A stretch of 64,000 bases of DNA from contig JAPWDM010000001.1 in NCBI GenBank assembly GCA_035578155.1, positions 160,553,498-160,617,497 of the forward strand. The letters run 5' to 3'. Source of the stretch: Brachynemurus nebulosus. Taxonomy: Eukaryota; Arthropoda; Insecta; Neuroptera; Myrmeleontidae. Positions 31,881 to 43,415 of this stretch are shown piece after piece (positions within the stretch are counted from its first letter, which is position 1; every line of letters begins with the position of its first letter). A program made the position numbers and the translations under genes. The notes under the pieces are model-generated. The model was not told the origin of the DNA. It was given only the letters and a program-made list of their open reading frames with translations, and did not search any database.

Positions 31881-34800
31881 CTAAAAAATAATATAAAAAT
31901 ATATGAAGGTACTTATTAAAAAAAGAAAAATTAGTCTTAAATTATCTTACCTTCTGGATTGCATTTGTCAATTAATAAATCAGGCCAGTTGCATCCATGA
32001 ATTTTGTGGTCATATACAAGGCCAGGTTCACAAGCATGTGGAATTGGTTCACCATATACACATTTAATGTAGTTGGTGGAACATTGGTCACTATCAGGAT
32101 AAATACCAAATTGATATTCACAACCTGGTGTACTTATTGGAGTATCTACAACAGAAATTTACTTTTGTTTATTCAAGTATTGCCATTTCTAATGAAGTTT
32201 AATTTAATCATTTACGAAAATGTAAATGATGTTATGTACTAATAATATCTTAAAATGGAAATAATTTTTTCAGGAAACTTTTATTCATCAGATTACTTTT
32301 TTTGTCTTCAACACTGACCACCCGTATCATTATTAAGTTTTTTTAGAAATTACAATATGATGTAAATAGTGAATAAAAGAAATACTGCGGGACTAGGATT
32401 TGAAAAGTATACTTCTGTAGCCATCTTAAAGGAAGTAGGACGATATACATTTCAAATGATGAAGGAAAACTATAAAAAAAATCTTCACGTGATAACCTTA
32501 GCTATGGAAGTTGAACCTCGACCTACTGTCCCGTTGACATTATGAGAAAAAACTATGACAGGAAAAATATCAAAAGAGTTTGTAATAATTCTGTCACATC
32601 GAAGCAGTAAGTGGTAAGTATTAAACGCTTCGTTATGAACAAACTTTGAGACTCAATTTAATAATCAGAATCAGATTTCGTTCGTTCTTGCAAATCGGTC
32701 AGATTGACACCTTCAGATTTGGTCAAAAGCTTTATACCAAAATCGAATGTGCGGCCAAAGGTGCGATTAAAATGTAATTTAGAGCTCAAAATTATTGAAA
32801 CCGAAACTTCAGCCGGAGACAATGATGTTGTAATTATATAGGCATGTATCAGTAATTTAAGCAAGTAATAATTGAAAAATACAATCAAATGTTTTTTTTT
32901 TTTAATTTAATTAAATTGAAAACTATTGTATTTTTAGCAGGTACTTTTTATTTAATTTAATCTTACTGTATTGAAACCGCCATCTGTTTATGTTACAGAT
33001 TTCATAAATTTATTATTAAAACAACTTGCAATTTTGATTTATGGCTCAAGTTTGTAAAATTTCTTTTTCTTTTTTTAAACGAAACAGTCAATTTGTTGTA
33101 CCTATATCATTTATTAAATTACACATACATGATTCGCATACATATTATAAAATGATTGTAAAGCTACACTTCCACGAGCAAGTACACTTGCATAAAAGTA
33201 ATGTTTATAAGGGGCGTGGCCAAGTTTTTATAACAATATACTTGCAAGACCCTGTTACATCTAAACCATGTAAAAGTACACTTGCATGAAAGTATGTACG
33301 CGCCAAAACACGATATTTTTTAAAATTTGATTTTTTATTTCAATAATAAAAATATCACATCAAAAAAATGTCTTGCTTTAGTACTGCTAACTATATCAAA
33401 CTCAAAAAAAAGAAGAAAAATTCTCGGGAAAAAGACAGTTTTGGGTAAATTAAACTTTATAAGTATATTTTTAATATAGAAAATACTTCATTAACAGAAA
33501 CATTAAACACAACAGATTTTAAAAATTCCCGCTGTCAGTTCCCGATCCCAAACCTTTTAGATCCTTTTTTTTTCAAAAAAAAAATTTTCTCCAGAATGAT
33601 ACAATCTGTTTTTTGATTTGCTTTGAGGTTCAATTCATTTCTTATACAATTTTCTTATAAGTATTTTCTTTCATAATTTCAGTACTTTTTATTTCAAACG
33701 TTTCATAAATCTTCATTTTCTTCATATGAATTTATTAATTTTATTGTTTATTGTTTTAATATTAATAAACAGATTATTTGACAGTTCCTCACCTTATTCA
33801 ATTTTCGCCATTTTTAATTTAAGTGGGGGTCACTTTTAACAACAAAAGTAGAAATATTTTTACTTATGCAAGTAAATTTGTGTAACTGTATACTTGCATG
33901 CAAATGATGGTTACACGAGCAAGTAGCCTTAATTTTTACTTAAAAGTATATTTGCATACAAGCATACTTGCTCGTGGAAGTCTTGCATTACTCATACGAA
34001 TATGTTATACTTACAGTCGGCTTTGCGTGTTCCACAATCGACGGCCCAATTATAATTGCAATGATTATGTACATTTCCTTTGCCATCGAACAATAAACCA
34101 TTTTCGCAACGCTCTACAGTCAATGTACCATTTGTACATAGGAAGAATGTATCACATAATTCTGGATGAGCATATGCTTGAACTCCTAATGGCTCGGGAC
34201 AGATTGGTTGCGTTGGCAAGCTATATACTGTAAACATAAGAACAATAAAAAAAATTAAAAAGTGAAAATTGATTACACACAATTATGCATATTAAAGAAA
34301 TGATTTGTCACAAAATCGTAATTTCTATAAGGTTGTCAATAATGATATATTTTTTATTCAATTTTTTGTGATAATCAACCCGAAAAAAAGCTTTATTTAT
34401 TAATCCATTTAAATCCGAATGTCAATTATAAAAGTAATTTTCACAATCGTCAATTCAACCTTTTATTTATTCAACTCTCAGTTATCAAACAAATATGTCG
34501 ATAGGCGCTGAAATAGGTTCATGAGAATTGTGCTTTGCCGATTTCAAAATCGGCAAAACTGTGACAAAACTTTATGTAAACGTTTTATCTTCCGTAACTT
34601 TGAATTTAAATAATTTCCGTTTTCCTGGCTTTATCTCTTTTATTATTGCATTTATGTAAATTTTAAATTTGCAGTTTATTTTTAGAAAAGAATAGAAGAT
34701 CGATTTGTTTCGAATATAAGAATTATTTAATTTTTTAACGAAAACTCATGATTAATTTTATCTGAAAAGAGGTATATATATAATTCCATACATATTTCTG

Positions 34801-37800
34801 AATCCATACGTGCTTAAATATGTGATTGTGCCTAATACCCACTTAATTAGGTTGTGATATTTAGTTCGCCTACTCTACAAGGTGTAACGGAAATGAATAA
34901 AAATTTTCTCAGAGGTGATGTCTGAATTTATATCATGATGGATACTGTCAAAATAATTTTTAACCTTTGTAAGGTACTTCCTGGTCTATTTTCTTTTTCA
35001 TTCACTTCCCCTCCCCTCCATACACACACATACAGACGTGTCGACAACTAAACTATATTTACTAGTAACCGCCTAGTAATGTAATTTTTAGTATTAATAA
35101 AACAGTTACCAGATCGAATTTTTTGAGTTTAACTCTAAACTTTCAGAGGTGTGTTCCGGTGAATCCATTAACGTTAGAATGTAAACTTAAAAATCACCGT
35201 CATGTAGAGTTCTATATACTCCTTATATATTTGGACTTATTTCTGGTACACACTATACAATCGATATAATCCATATAACGTTATATTGGAAGTGGTGGTT
35301 TTAATTAGGGATGTAACGATACCGATTCCGATACCGATATATCGGCCGATATAATCGGCAAGCTGTTGTATCGGCATCGCCGATTAGAATACAGATATCA
35401 CACAGTTGAGAAAGCAAAAAATCGAAAAGTTTTTAACCGCAGGCCTCATACAAATTGATTTGCGTAACAGATTATCTGCAAATAATTTGAAAGAACTTTA
35501 CTTTCTTAACAAAAATCCGTCGAAAGTAAATTTTAATTATTGACTCAATGTATCGGTTTATTACTTTGTGTAATAAATATTTGCTTTGAATTTTGATTTG
35601 ACATTTTTTTTTACACTTCCCACAAGATTGAGTCTCTGTTAAATATAAATAAGTTTTATACATATAAACGCCCGAGGTACATATAATTTGATTTATTATC
35701 TACTGAGGCATCGATATCGATATTGGTATCGGTATCACCGATTACTTACTACTATAATCGGTATAGGTATCATATCGGCAAAATCAAGTGAGTTGCCGAA
35801 AAGCAAAGTCAGTTATATCCAAAAACAAAAAAAAACTGAGATTTTAGTTGCTATGGATACTTCAGTTCATTTGCTATATGTTCACGTTGAGAAACAGTTC
35901 TAAAATAGATTTTATCCCACTGAAAATAAGTGAAAAAAATGACGAAGGGTGCAAAACCAATTATATCCCAAATGGCCACAGTTCCAAAATCAGTTCTATG
36001 CAGTAGCAGAACCAGTTCTATCCTTTAACAGTTTCAAAATAAGTTACTCTAAATGCAGCAGCAAAACCAGTTTAATCCCTCACTAACCTAGTACATGGAC
36101 TTTAGGTTCAGTAGTAGAGTGACTATTTTTGCAGTACCCTATAAAGACTTAAATTATTGTCATTTTTGCTACATAAAATTGTTCTAAAAACTAGAAATAT
36201 GTTCATTCTTTTACCTTCTACCAGGTTTTTGACTGCTTTTGCATGTTAAAAAGTTCAAAATGGCTGACACTTCATTTCCAAAACCAGTTATATCCAACTG
36301 CCAGTTCCAAAATAAGTTACATGTGTTTTATTTATTTAAATACATATAGCTCTTTGTGCTTTCCCCACATTATACAGATTATTACTAGGAATCAGCATGA
36401 ATTCAATACATTTTTTGACATAAAAACCATGCAATGATTTACTATTGTAATATAGCTAACAGTTTTTGTTAAACAACTCGAAATCGTTTGAGATGCACAT
36501 AGCTGGTTTTGCCGTTGGACGACTCAAGTATCGTTCCATTCCTAGTTTTAATACCTAACCTATCCCTATCGCCGTATGACTTTAGTTGACGACAAAACTT
36601 TTTATTGCTCAATGTAGCAGAGCAAATAACGAAACATTACCATAACATCGTGAAACGTGCCGCTACTGTAGGCCTTGACCCTTACAACAAACACTATTTA
36701 GAAAATCTTTCAATATACAAAACCTGAGATGCGTGAAATGCAATGAAGCTTAACTTTATACATTAATAAAATTTCAATTCGTGATTTAGATCAGTATTTC
36801 TTAATATAAAAAGTAGATTTATTTACATACTGAACTTTTTAAAATTGTTTTATATACAGCATGTCAACATTTAACTTACTGAAAAATTTTGCATTTAAAT
36901 ATTCATATGTGTGTGTAATAATGATTAAATAATTTTAATAATTAATATGTAATTCGTTGACAAATTTTCGTTGTTTTAATGTACACGTAATGAATTTATA
37001 CACGTTTAACATTCAATAAAAATAATTAATTGTTATTCTGTTTATTACAAATGTTTGTGAAATTTCAATTACATATTTAGCCGCTATATATAGATATAAT
37101 ATGATATACAAATTACTGATTATATCGCTTTTCAATAAGTATTGATTTCAAAAATAAAATATTTTTAATATTTTACATGATTATACAATCAGTTTTTATG
37201 AAACTAACATATTTGCACTGAATTGCAAACAAATAAAAATTTATCGTGGTTGCTGTCGTGTTCTTTAAAAGATACCTATTTTGATTTTTTAAAGCACTGT
37301 AATAATCTGAACCCTAAATGATTCTCTCAAATATGTCTGAACAAAATTGCCTACTGAAAATTTTTAATTTTTGCTTTCTTTCAGTCATAGCTTCCACTAT
37401 AAATTTTAATAATTTTTTGTATAATTTAAATCTAAAAAAAGATTTTATCATCAAATTTAAAAATGTGAAGATATGAATCTGGTATCAAAAGTCTTCTTTC
37501 AAACTATGATATGAAAACTATGGTATAGGTAATCTTATTTTCTGGGCATTTTCAATCAGAACTAGAATAATTATTTTAATGTTTTCTGAGAATGGGATTG
37601 AGTTCTTGAAATTCAGAGAGTTACATCAGGATCAGAATTAGAACACCTTACTTTTACTAGTGGTAATTGCAAATTTAAAGCTTTACACAGCGTGATAATG
37701 TTGATTTCATTAAAATGCAAATGCTAATTTTCAGGATTGTATAAAGAAATCCTGAAAATTAGCACTTGCATTTGCACTTGAGCTCCAGGGACAAACTTTT

Positions 37801-40800
37801 TATATTTTATTAAAGCAAAAATGAGGTAAAAGTAAGATCTGGTGGACCGAATCGGGCGACTTTTGAATCCAGTGTACGTCTAATTAACTGCTCTATTTTT
37901 ATATAATAATAACAATAATGAAGTTTAACCCGGCGTGTGTATACTGGTATAAAATTAAGACTCAATGTGTATAAAATTAATACACAAAGTTTTGCTCCAT
38001 TTCTTTTCTTTACTTTCTTGCTTTTTCAGTTTTTTTTTTTTTTTTATTAGTATTTAATTTCTTTTATATTTTCAATAATAAAAACTCATTTTGTGTCAAA
38101 TAATTATTGTTCCGTTTATTATGACTTGCCTGTAAATATTCCCCATTTTCAGGTGCTTGAATAATTCAGCTTTTTGGAGCCGATGCCAAAAAAACTATAT
38201 TCAATTGAAAGCGCATAGTATAAGCTACAAAAGTCTAAAACCATTTGTTTTAATATTCCTTCATTGTAGAGTTAGGAATTTTTTTACAAAATTTTATTTT
38301 TCATGCTTTTTGGACTACTGGTCGATTTTTATTAATAACAGTTTTAAACTTTTGACTCTAGCAACTACTGGGCCATGTAGTAGACACTCGAAGGGTAACT
38401 CCAAAGGCGTAGCGACGGGGGTGCAAGGGGGTCTATCATGCACCGGGCGCCACTCGTAGAGGGGCGCCAAATGTGCGCCAAAGAGGGGTGTCAAATGTGT
38501 CCCAAAGGGTAGCAGGTCTTTGGGGCCGACAAAAAAATGAGGTATGTGAGGTTTTTTTTGCTCGTCACTTGTTTTTTGGTAAGAAACAGACAATATTTTT
38601 TCTACAGGGGCGCCATTTTTTGACTCTGCCTCGAGCGCTACTTAGGCTAGGTCCGGCTCTGAGGGGCGCTAATAAAGTGTCGTGCCCCGGGCGCCGGTTA
38701 TGTTCACTACGCCACTGGGTAACTCAGAATTTTTTGAGATTTTTTGGAAGCCTACAAAACTTTGAAAACACGGCCGTTCCTTGAAAGACCCAGTGTACAC
38801 ACCGTGTTCTTGAAAATATAGTGTACACACGCCGGGTTAACTTCCGACTTACGGTCTGTAACAGATGCTATCCACATGATTATTTTTATACTCTATTTAT
38901 ACAAATTTTACAAAGGTGATAAGGAAACTGGAAGGGGGAGGGGACTAGAGTTTGCTAGGTATGCCTCTACAATTGTTTTCTTAAGGAACTTTACCGATAT
39001 TAATATAGAATTGTGATGGGAAACTGAAGAAAACCTTCACAAGCATTGTCCGCCACGGAAGACAAACCTGTAATTTATATCAGTCCATAAGTTCTAGTCC
39101 GTAACATTGCTCGAGCGCTGGGCTAATTGAATTTTTTTTTATTAATTATTGATATAGAAAAATCAATAAAAATAGTAGTTTCTCGGCATTGAAATTTCAA
39201 TACCCGGATTAATACCCAAAATAAATATTTTCATACTGACATTCTCAATCCGTTATTATAAGAATTCTAATTTTTTAAATATCTTATCAATTTTTTTTGT
39301 ATTGTAAAATTCCGTTTCTCTCTAAATCCGTTGTTGTTAGAAAAAAGTAATTTAAACTAAGTATTTAAAATTACGTTAATTACGATTTTAACTAAACCTC
39401 ATATTCAGGTGATTATAAATAAACTCCAAATACATAAAGTAAGAGTTTATCATCCACTAAAAATTTTATTTTTTGGTTTAAGTATTCGTCTTCTTTTATA
39501 AAAATTTTTACGTATTCAAATTTTTTTATCTACACACACCGGCATAATTAGCGGAACATAAAAAAAATATAAAAATCTATTAATTAAACAAAGTTAGCGG
39601 TTTTTTTTTAAATTTTTACTTAAAATAATATTGAAGTAACGAATCAATTGACTTTCAATAGAAATGTTTTTATTTATTATTGATGCAATTCTTTTTAAGA
39701 GGTTTGTCACTTTCGAATTTAAATGCCGTTTCTTCTCAATGTGATCGAGCTTCAAACTGCCATAATTGAAGAATGGCAAAGACTGTGCCAGAAAACTATA
39801 GATAACATCATTCTGAGTATAGAAAAACGAATGGATGCTTTGATAAGAGCACGGGAGGAACCAGGCGTAATTAAAACGCTTTGTTTCATTTTCTATTTGT
39901 TAAATAATCTTTAACTTGAATTATTCTTAGACGACATAAGATTCCAAAAATTTTCCATTTTATATGGTTACTTGTTTTGCTACTGAAAATAAAGGTATAT
40001 CGACTTGTGAACATGTAATTTTAAGTGAATAATTAAATAAGATTAATATTTTCTTGAAATTAAATTGTTTGTTTGGTTTTTACAGATATTTTGTACGTTC
40101 CGCTAATTCTGCCGGTGTGTGTATTTTTTTCGTTAATGTTTTTTGATTATTATTATTTTTTTTATGAAATCATTTTATCACCATCTTTTTGTTCAAACAG
40201 TAAGTGACTTAATGCAAGTCGTTTAACTCTTTCACTTCAACTTTCTCGATATTTCTTTTACATCTGTTTGTTAATTATTATATTTTGTTTTGTTTACTTA
40301 TCTTAATTTAGTATTGACATTTGTTATACCTAGTATTTTAACAGCAATGAATAAATAATTTATATATCATATCACACCTCTGTTACCACACTAGGATATT
40401 TTATTTATCAAATCAAATTAAAAAGACAATTGAGAATATTGCACCTGTGTTGCTTCTCCAATAGTGTATAAACCGATGAAGGAAATATCCCAGCATTTGG
40501 TAACAAAAATATAATAATATTCTACCTACATATTTAAACTGAAATATAGAAACAAAAATATTTTGGCAGAGCAATCAAGTTTTACTCTCATTAGTATTAT
40601 TATCCTACTGATTAGTGATGTTGGATGCTTTAACAATTAATTGGCTTTAGTCGACTAAAGTTATTTGACCTTTCTGGCAGTCGAACCTTTATTAGATGAT
40701 TAAAAACGACTAGTTTTATTTTTCCTCTATTGATTATTCTGTATTATTATTTTTTGTTTATTGCCGAAAAATTGAAACTAAGAAATTTAATTATCTGTAA

Positions 40801-43353
40801 AACTTTTAAATTTTATGTCACTTATTCGTAAAAATATTTATATTTTAACACGCTAATATTATGTCAGTATCCAATTAAATATGCGGTATGTTAGACCACC
40901 ATCACGTTCTAGCCTATCAATTTAATATAGTTGTGATGCTGGGAAAAGTAATAGATAATATTGTACTATTATGTAATAAAATTTCATGGCCTCTAACTTA
41001 TTGTTAACACTAGAGTTGAATATATCCAAAAGCCAGAGAATGTTCAATTTAATTAATCTAAACAAATGATCTGATTAAAATTAAAATTCAGAGATAATTG
41101 AAGAATTTGCAAGTGATTACACTGTAGTCCCTCGTTGTGCTCAGCTCGAATCACTGGGCTACTCACTCCTTTTATATGTACCTTTATTAAATTATACAAT
41201 TATGAAGATTTATTACTGTCGCAAGTATTGATAATATTGACCCAGTAATTATATACAATAGCAAATATTATATTATCTAATACTATTAAACATTGGGTTT
41301 CCGGCTGCTAACTATTGAAGTAGAAAAACTAAGGCTGCGTAATACGAATTCGTATTTAAATTTAAATTGAAAACCGTTAGTACATATTGCATGATAACAA
41401 ACAATGGATCCAGTTACCAAATCTTATTTATTAGAATCACCATTTTCAAAATTTCTAATTATAGAAAACAAACAATTCTGTGTAAACGATTATTAATTAT
41501 TCATGTAGGGCAAAAAAAGCTGAGTTCTGGAATTACTTTGAGGAAATTTTTCAAGGCAAACAGAAATTTTTAGAATATTTGAACATGTCGCAAGTCACAT
41601 TCAATTACATTTTAAAATCTACTGAATTTCAGCTTCAATATTTAGTTAATTAATTTTTCATTACATATACTTAAAATGTTTTTGTTAGGTTAGGTTAGCT
41701 TTATTATATTGTAATATATTTAATTAAAAAATTATCTCACACATAAAAACACATTTCCTCTGCCACCTTATTCCAGATTTTTTTATTTAACTTTCTATTA
41801 TGATAATATTTATGCTTTTGATCCCTTGAAGGCCGCCTTTGTTCAACAAAAATAATTATTTTTTTCTATATCCATTGCATTTTTTTCGTACGAATTCGCA
41901 TCCAAAAACAAAATATTTTGGTCGTATCAAAAAGTCGTACGAGCTCGTACGAAAGAGTCGTAAGCAGTGTAACCACGCATATCTAAATGTATGCATTTGT
42001 TTAATTCGTATTAACTCGGATAAGTTCGTACGAATGAATTTTCGGATGAATTCGTATCCAGTGTAACCGCTACCTAAATAACCGTAAGAATTAAACAATT
42101 TTTATGTAATATCGGGAAGAGAAAACAAAGGAGAAAGAATTTTTTTAACAAGAAGTTACTGTTTCATATAAAAAATAACGTGATTATTATAGTTTAATAC
42201 AGTGATTTTCAAACTGAGGATCGCGACCCCGAGAGAGGTCGCGAAAAGCCTTTGGGAGGTCGTAGAAACAATTGATCATAGATCATATGCCCATTTTCTA
42301 CGCATTTCCATATATTTTCACATTTCTATATACTTTGGGGGTTTTAAATTTTTAAGTGCAAAACGAGGTCGCGAGCCACAAATTTAATAGATGCCAGGCA
42401 GAAAATGATTAGATATTTTATTTAGAAATATTTACAATAATGAATTTTAACTATGAAAGCATAAAATTTTAATAAAGTACTAAATCAAGAGTAATTTTCG
42501 AAGACATAAAATCGAAGAGATCCAAATATTTTTTTAATCTTAAAAATTTGAGCCGATGACCTTTATAATATAATTCAAAGTAAAATTTACTAGAATTAAC
42601 TATGTAATATTCTTTCTTTACACGTAATGCAAAGAAAGAATATAAAAATGACTTAAAATTACAATAAAAATTAAAATTTAAATAATTTAATAAGAATTAA
42701 AAAGTAACCGAATATTTGCGTACATAACTACCGTATTTATTGAGTATATCTGAACATTCTGAACTAATATTTACTTTCAAATTCATATTTCTAAAAAAAA
42801 TTAACGGTAAGGCGACAGATAAAAAAAAGTAGACACAATCATGATCTATAAAAAAAGAGAATGTACATATATAATAATTTTTAATTAAATACTCAAGGAT
42901 AAACTGTAACAGTTAACAAAAAAAGTACCGTTAAAATAAAGAAAACTGATTAATAAATTTCACAATTTGAAAAAATATGAACTTATTTTATGTAATATCT
43001 ATGAAATTATTATATGAGATGCGCACTTTTTCATTGACATTGACTTTTAAAAGGATCATCATAAATTTAAAAATATTACGTAACTTTTATTTACATACAG
43101 ATTTAATAAAACTCTATCCTTTTCTATCGAATATCAACAATCAATTCGAAAATTCAAATATCGGCACCATTGTTTAAAAACAATTGAATTTGTAGGTATA
43201 TTTAATCCGAACACTTTTAAAGCACATTTTCGAGTTGATGTCAGTAATTTAACAAATAAAAAACTAGATTTTTTTAAAAATTAACGTACCAGTAGCACCA
43301 AATGCAACAATTAATAAAAAGAAACTTAACGACGATCCTAATAACGACGCCAT
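31648..43353 (-). CDS. Gene B: obstructor/CPAP3-family cuticle protein, complete (234 aa)
   Basis: The exons in coding order are 43290-43353, 34015-34227, 31951-32145 and 31648-31880, 705 bp in total including the stop. All junctions are GT-AG and phase 1. Residues 1-21 form a hydrophobic signal peptide (MASLLGSSLSFFLLIVAFGA). Three peritrophin-A domains follow. Domain 1 has spacing C14C5C9C15C7C. Domain 2 has C12C6C9C12C9C. Domain 3 has a long first loop, C24C5C9C12C8C, with CVNGFPRLVTC. The size and three-domain secreted design fit CPAP3/obstructor proteins, which bind chitin in the apical cuticle. Domain 3 suggests an E- or D-type obstructor, not certain. Intron 1 is 9.1 kb and full of transposons; intron 3 is only 70 bp. 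Convergent with gene A, whose exon and phase pattern matches. Confidence 0.94.
31951..32145 (-). CDS. Gene B exon 3: domain 2
   Basis: The acceptor TTCTGTTGTAG (minus strand) precedes 32145 and the donor GTAAGA follows 31951. It encodes TPISTPGCEYQFGIYP, then CVYGEPIPHACEPG and CNWPD. All six cysteines are present. Confidence 0.94.
32146..34014 (-). other. Gene B intron 2
   Basis: A 1.9-kb phase-1 intron. It holds an inverted-repeat element (33168-33981) and, near 32590-32625, a motif also found near 5993. No other exon was recognised. Confidence 0.85.
33168..33981. mobile_element. Inverted-repeat element, 814 bp, with repeated subterminal motifs
   Basis: Both ends read ACTTCCACGAGCAAGTA in inverted orientation. 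Variants of AAGTACACTTGCAT and their reverse recur near 33180, 33270, 33870, 33890, 33950 and 33963. Clustered motifs at both ends are typical of transposase binding regions. No target duplication was found and no coding frame remains. It ends only 34 bases from exon 2 of gene B. Confidence 0.75.
34015..34227 (-). CDS. Gene B exon 2: domain 1
   Basis: The acceptor TTATGTTTACAG (minus strand) precedes 34227 and the donor GTAAGT follows 34015. It encodes YSLPTQPICPEP onward, with DTFFLCTNG and NYNWAVDC. An upstream in-frame ATG in the intron gives a longer open frame, but the acceptor and phase match exon 1. Confidence 0.94.
35309..35790. mobile_element. Possible truncated hAT-like element with ACCGATA repeats
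   Basis: TAGGGATGTAACGATACCGA begins here, followed by many CCGATA/TATCGG repeats at both sides (35320-35395 and 35708-35785). The left heptamer equals that of two other hAT-type elements in the window. The expected right end CATCCCTA is absent, so the copy is truncated or the call is wrong. Confidence 0.5.
35800..36310. repeat. Interspersed ACCAGTTNTATCC motifs
   Basis: AACCAGTTCTATCC-like motifs occur repeatedly (near 35810, 35960, 35990, 36012, 36070 and 36284), along with CAAAATAAGTTAC copies at 36038 and 36308. Units are irregularly spaced and diverged. The origin is unknown. Confidence 0.5.
36311..37712. other. Unassigned intronic DNA
   Basis: About 1.4 kb within gene B intron 1 with no recognised feature. 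Confidence 0.35.
37713..37773 (-). other. Intronic 26-bp stem-loop
   Basis: The left arm AAATGCAAATGCTAATTTTC then AGGATT pairs with the right arm at 37748-37773 around a 9-base loop. One position is A against C on the plus strand. On the minus strand, which is the transcribed sense of gene B, it becomes a U-G wobble, so the whole stem pairs. Its shape is like a microRNA precursor or a tiny foldback transposon; the sequence alone cannot decide. Confidence 0.6.
37929..38836. mobile_element. piggyBac-like non-autonomous element, 908 bp
   Basis: TTAA at 37925-37928 and 38837-38840 bounds inverted ends CCCGGCGTGTGTATACTGG and, reversed, CCCGGCGTGTGTACACTAT. GTGTACAC motifs recur near the right end (38793, 38822) and GTGTATA copies near the left. 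A hAT-type MITE is nested at 38402-38717. TTAA plus CCC ends point to the piggyBac superfamily. No transposase remains. Confidence 0.82.
38402..38717. mobile_element. hAT-type MITE, 316 bp (GGCGTAG family)
   Basis: A perfect 8-bp duplication GGTAACTC (38394-38401 and 38718-38725) flanks ends CAAAGGCGTAGCGA and, reversed, CAGTGGCGTAGTGA. The interior GGGCGCC blocks and GTGCCCCGGGCGCC are shared with 5696-5877 and, in part, 58083-58460. Frames over it are not genes. Confidence 0.92.
38841..39530. other. Unassigned intronic DNA
   Basis: No recognised feature between the piggyBac-like and Tc1-like elements. Confidence 0.35.
39533..40121 (+). mobile_element. Deleted Tc1/mariner-type element with transposase C-terminal remnant
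   Basis: TA at 39531-39532 and 40122-40123 flanks ends CACACACCGGCATAATTAGC, inverted at the right with one mismatch over 25 bases. From about 39750 the plus frame reads QTAIIEEWQRLCQKTIDN, then SIEKRMDALIRA. That is the usual C-terminal end of Tc1-like transposases (AI..EW..I....I..LI.SM..R....I.A). The helix-turn-helix and most of the DDE domain are deleted, so the copy is dead. Element length 589 bp against roughly 1.3-1.7 kb for full Tc1 elements. Confidence 0.88.
40124..41327. other. Unassigned intronic DNA
   Basis: No recognised gene or element. TAGTCGACTAAAG near 40650 and a nearby TTAGTGATGTTGG could be the end of an old element, but no partner end was found. Confidence 0.35.
41328..42075. 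mobile_element. Possible element rich in CGTACGA palindromes
   Basis: The left GGCTGCGTAATACGAATTCG and the reversed right AGCGGTTACACTGGATACGA-ATTC are partly matching ends. Inside are CGTACGAATTCG, the 18-base palindrome TCGTACGAGCTCGTACGA (41935-41952) and GCAGTGTAACC. No target duplication or coding frame was confirmed. Confidence 0.4.
42200..42383. mobile_element. Short hAT-like fragment (GGTCGCGA motifs)
   Basis: CAGTGATTTTCAAACTGAGG followed by ATCGCGACCCC resembles the left end of the 30063 element. GAGGTCGCGAGCCAC near 42364 is its likely mirror, with the outer right end lost. TTTAATA lies at both borders (42193-42199 and about 42381-42387), a possible duplication. Weak but consistent. 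Confidence 0.5.
43290..43353 (-). CDS. Gene B exon 1: start codon and signal peptide
   Basis: ATG at 43351-43353 (minus strand) opens 21 codons of a hydrophobic leader, followed by one base and the donor GTACGT. The phase fits exon 2 (G|TA, Val). The context before the ATG is GTGAAA, acceptable for insect initiation. Confidence 0.9.
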
Positions 43354-43383
43354 TTTCACTTGTCGCTTGCCTTGACAACAAAC

Positions 43384-43415
43384 AACTGAATTACAACTCT
43401 AAACACTGTTTATTA
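43384..43415 (-). promoter_or_regulatory. Predicted core promoter of gene B
   Basis: On the minus strand TAATAAA (43415 down to 43409) lies 28 bases before the A of TCAGTT (43389 down to 43384), an arthropod-type initiator. This would give a 5' UTR of about 34 bases before the ATG. The TATA match is imperfect, so this is a prediction only. Confidence 0.4.

Larger units (their letters stand above)
34228..43289 (-). other. Gene B intron 1 (9.1 kb)
   Basis: This first intron carries a partial hAT-like end at 35309, a stem-loop at 37713-37773, a piggyBac-like element with a nested hAT MITE (37929-38836), a Tc1-like remnant (39533-40121) and two weaker elements at 41328-42075 and 42200-42383. No alternative exon was recognised. 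Confidence 0.85.

Noticed and set aside
33898..34233. 111-residue open frame on the plus strand
   Set aside because: It is antisense to gene B exon 2, whose cysteine pattern and splice sites are clear.
38157..38784. Open frames around 38.2-38.8 kb on both strands
   Set aside because: They run through the nested MITE and the ends of the piggyBac-like element; no domain.
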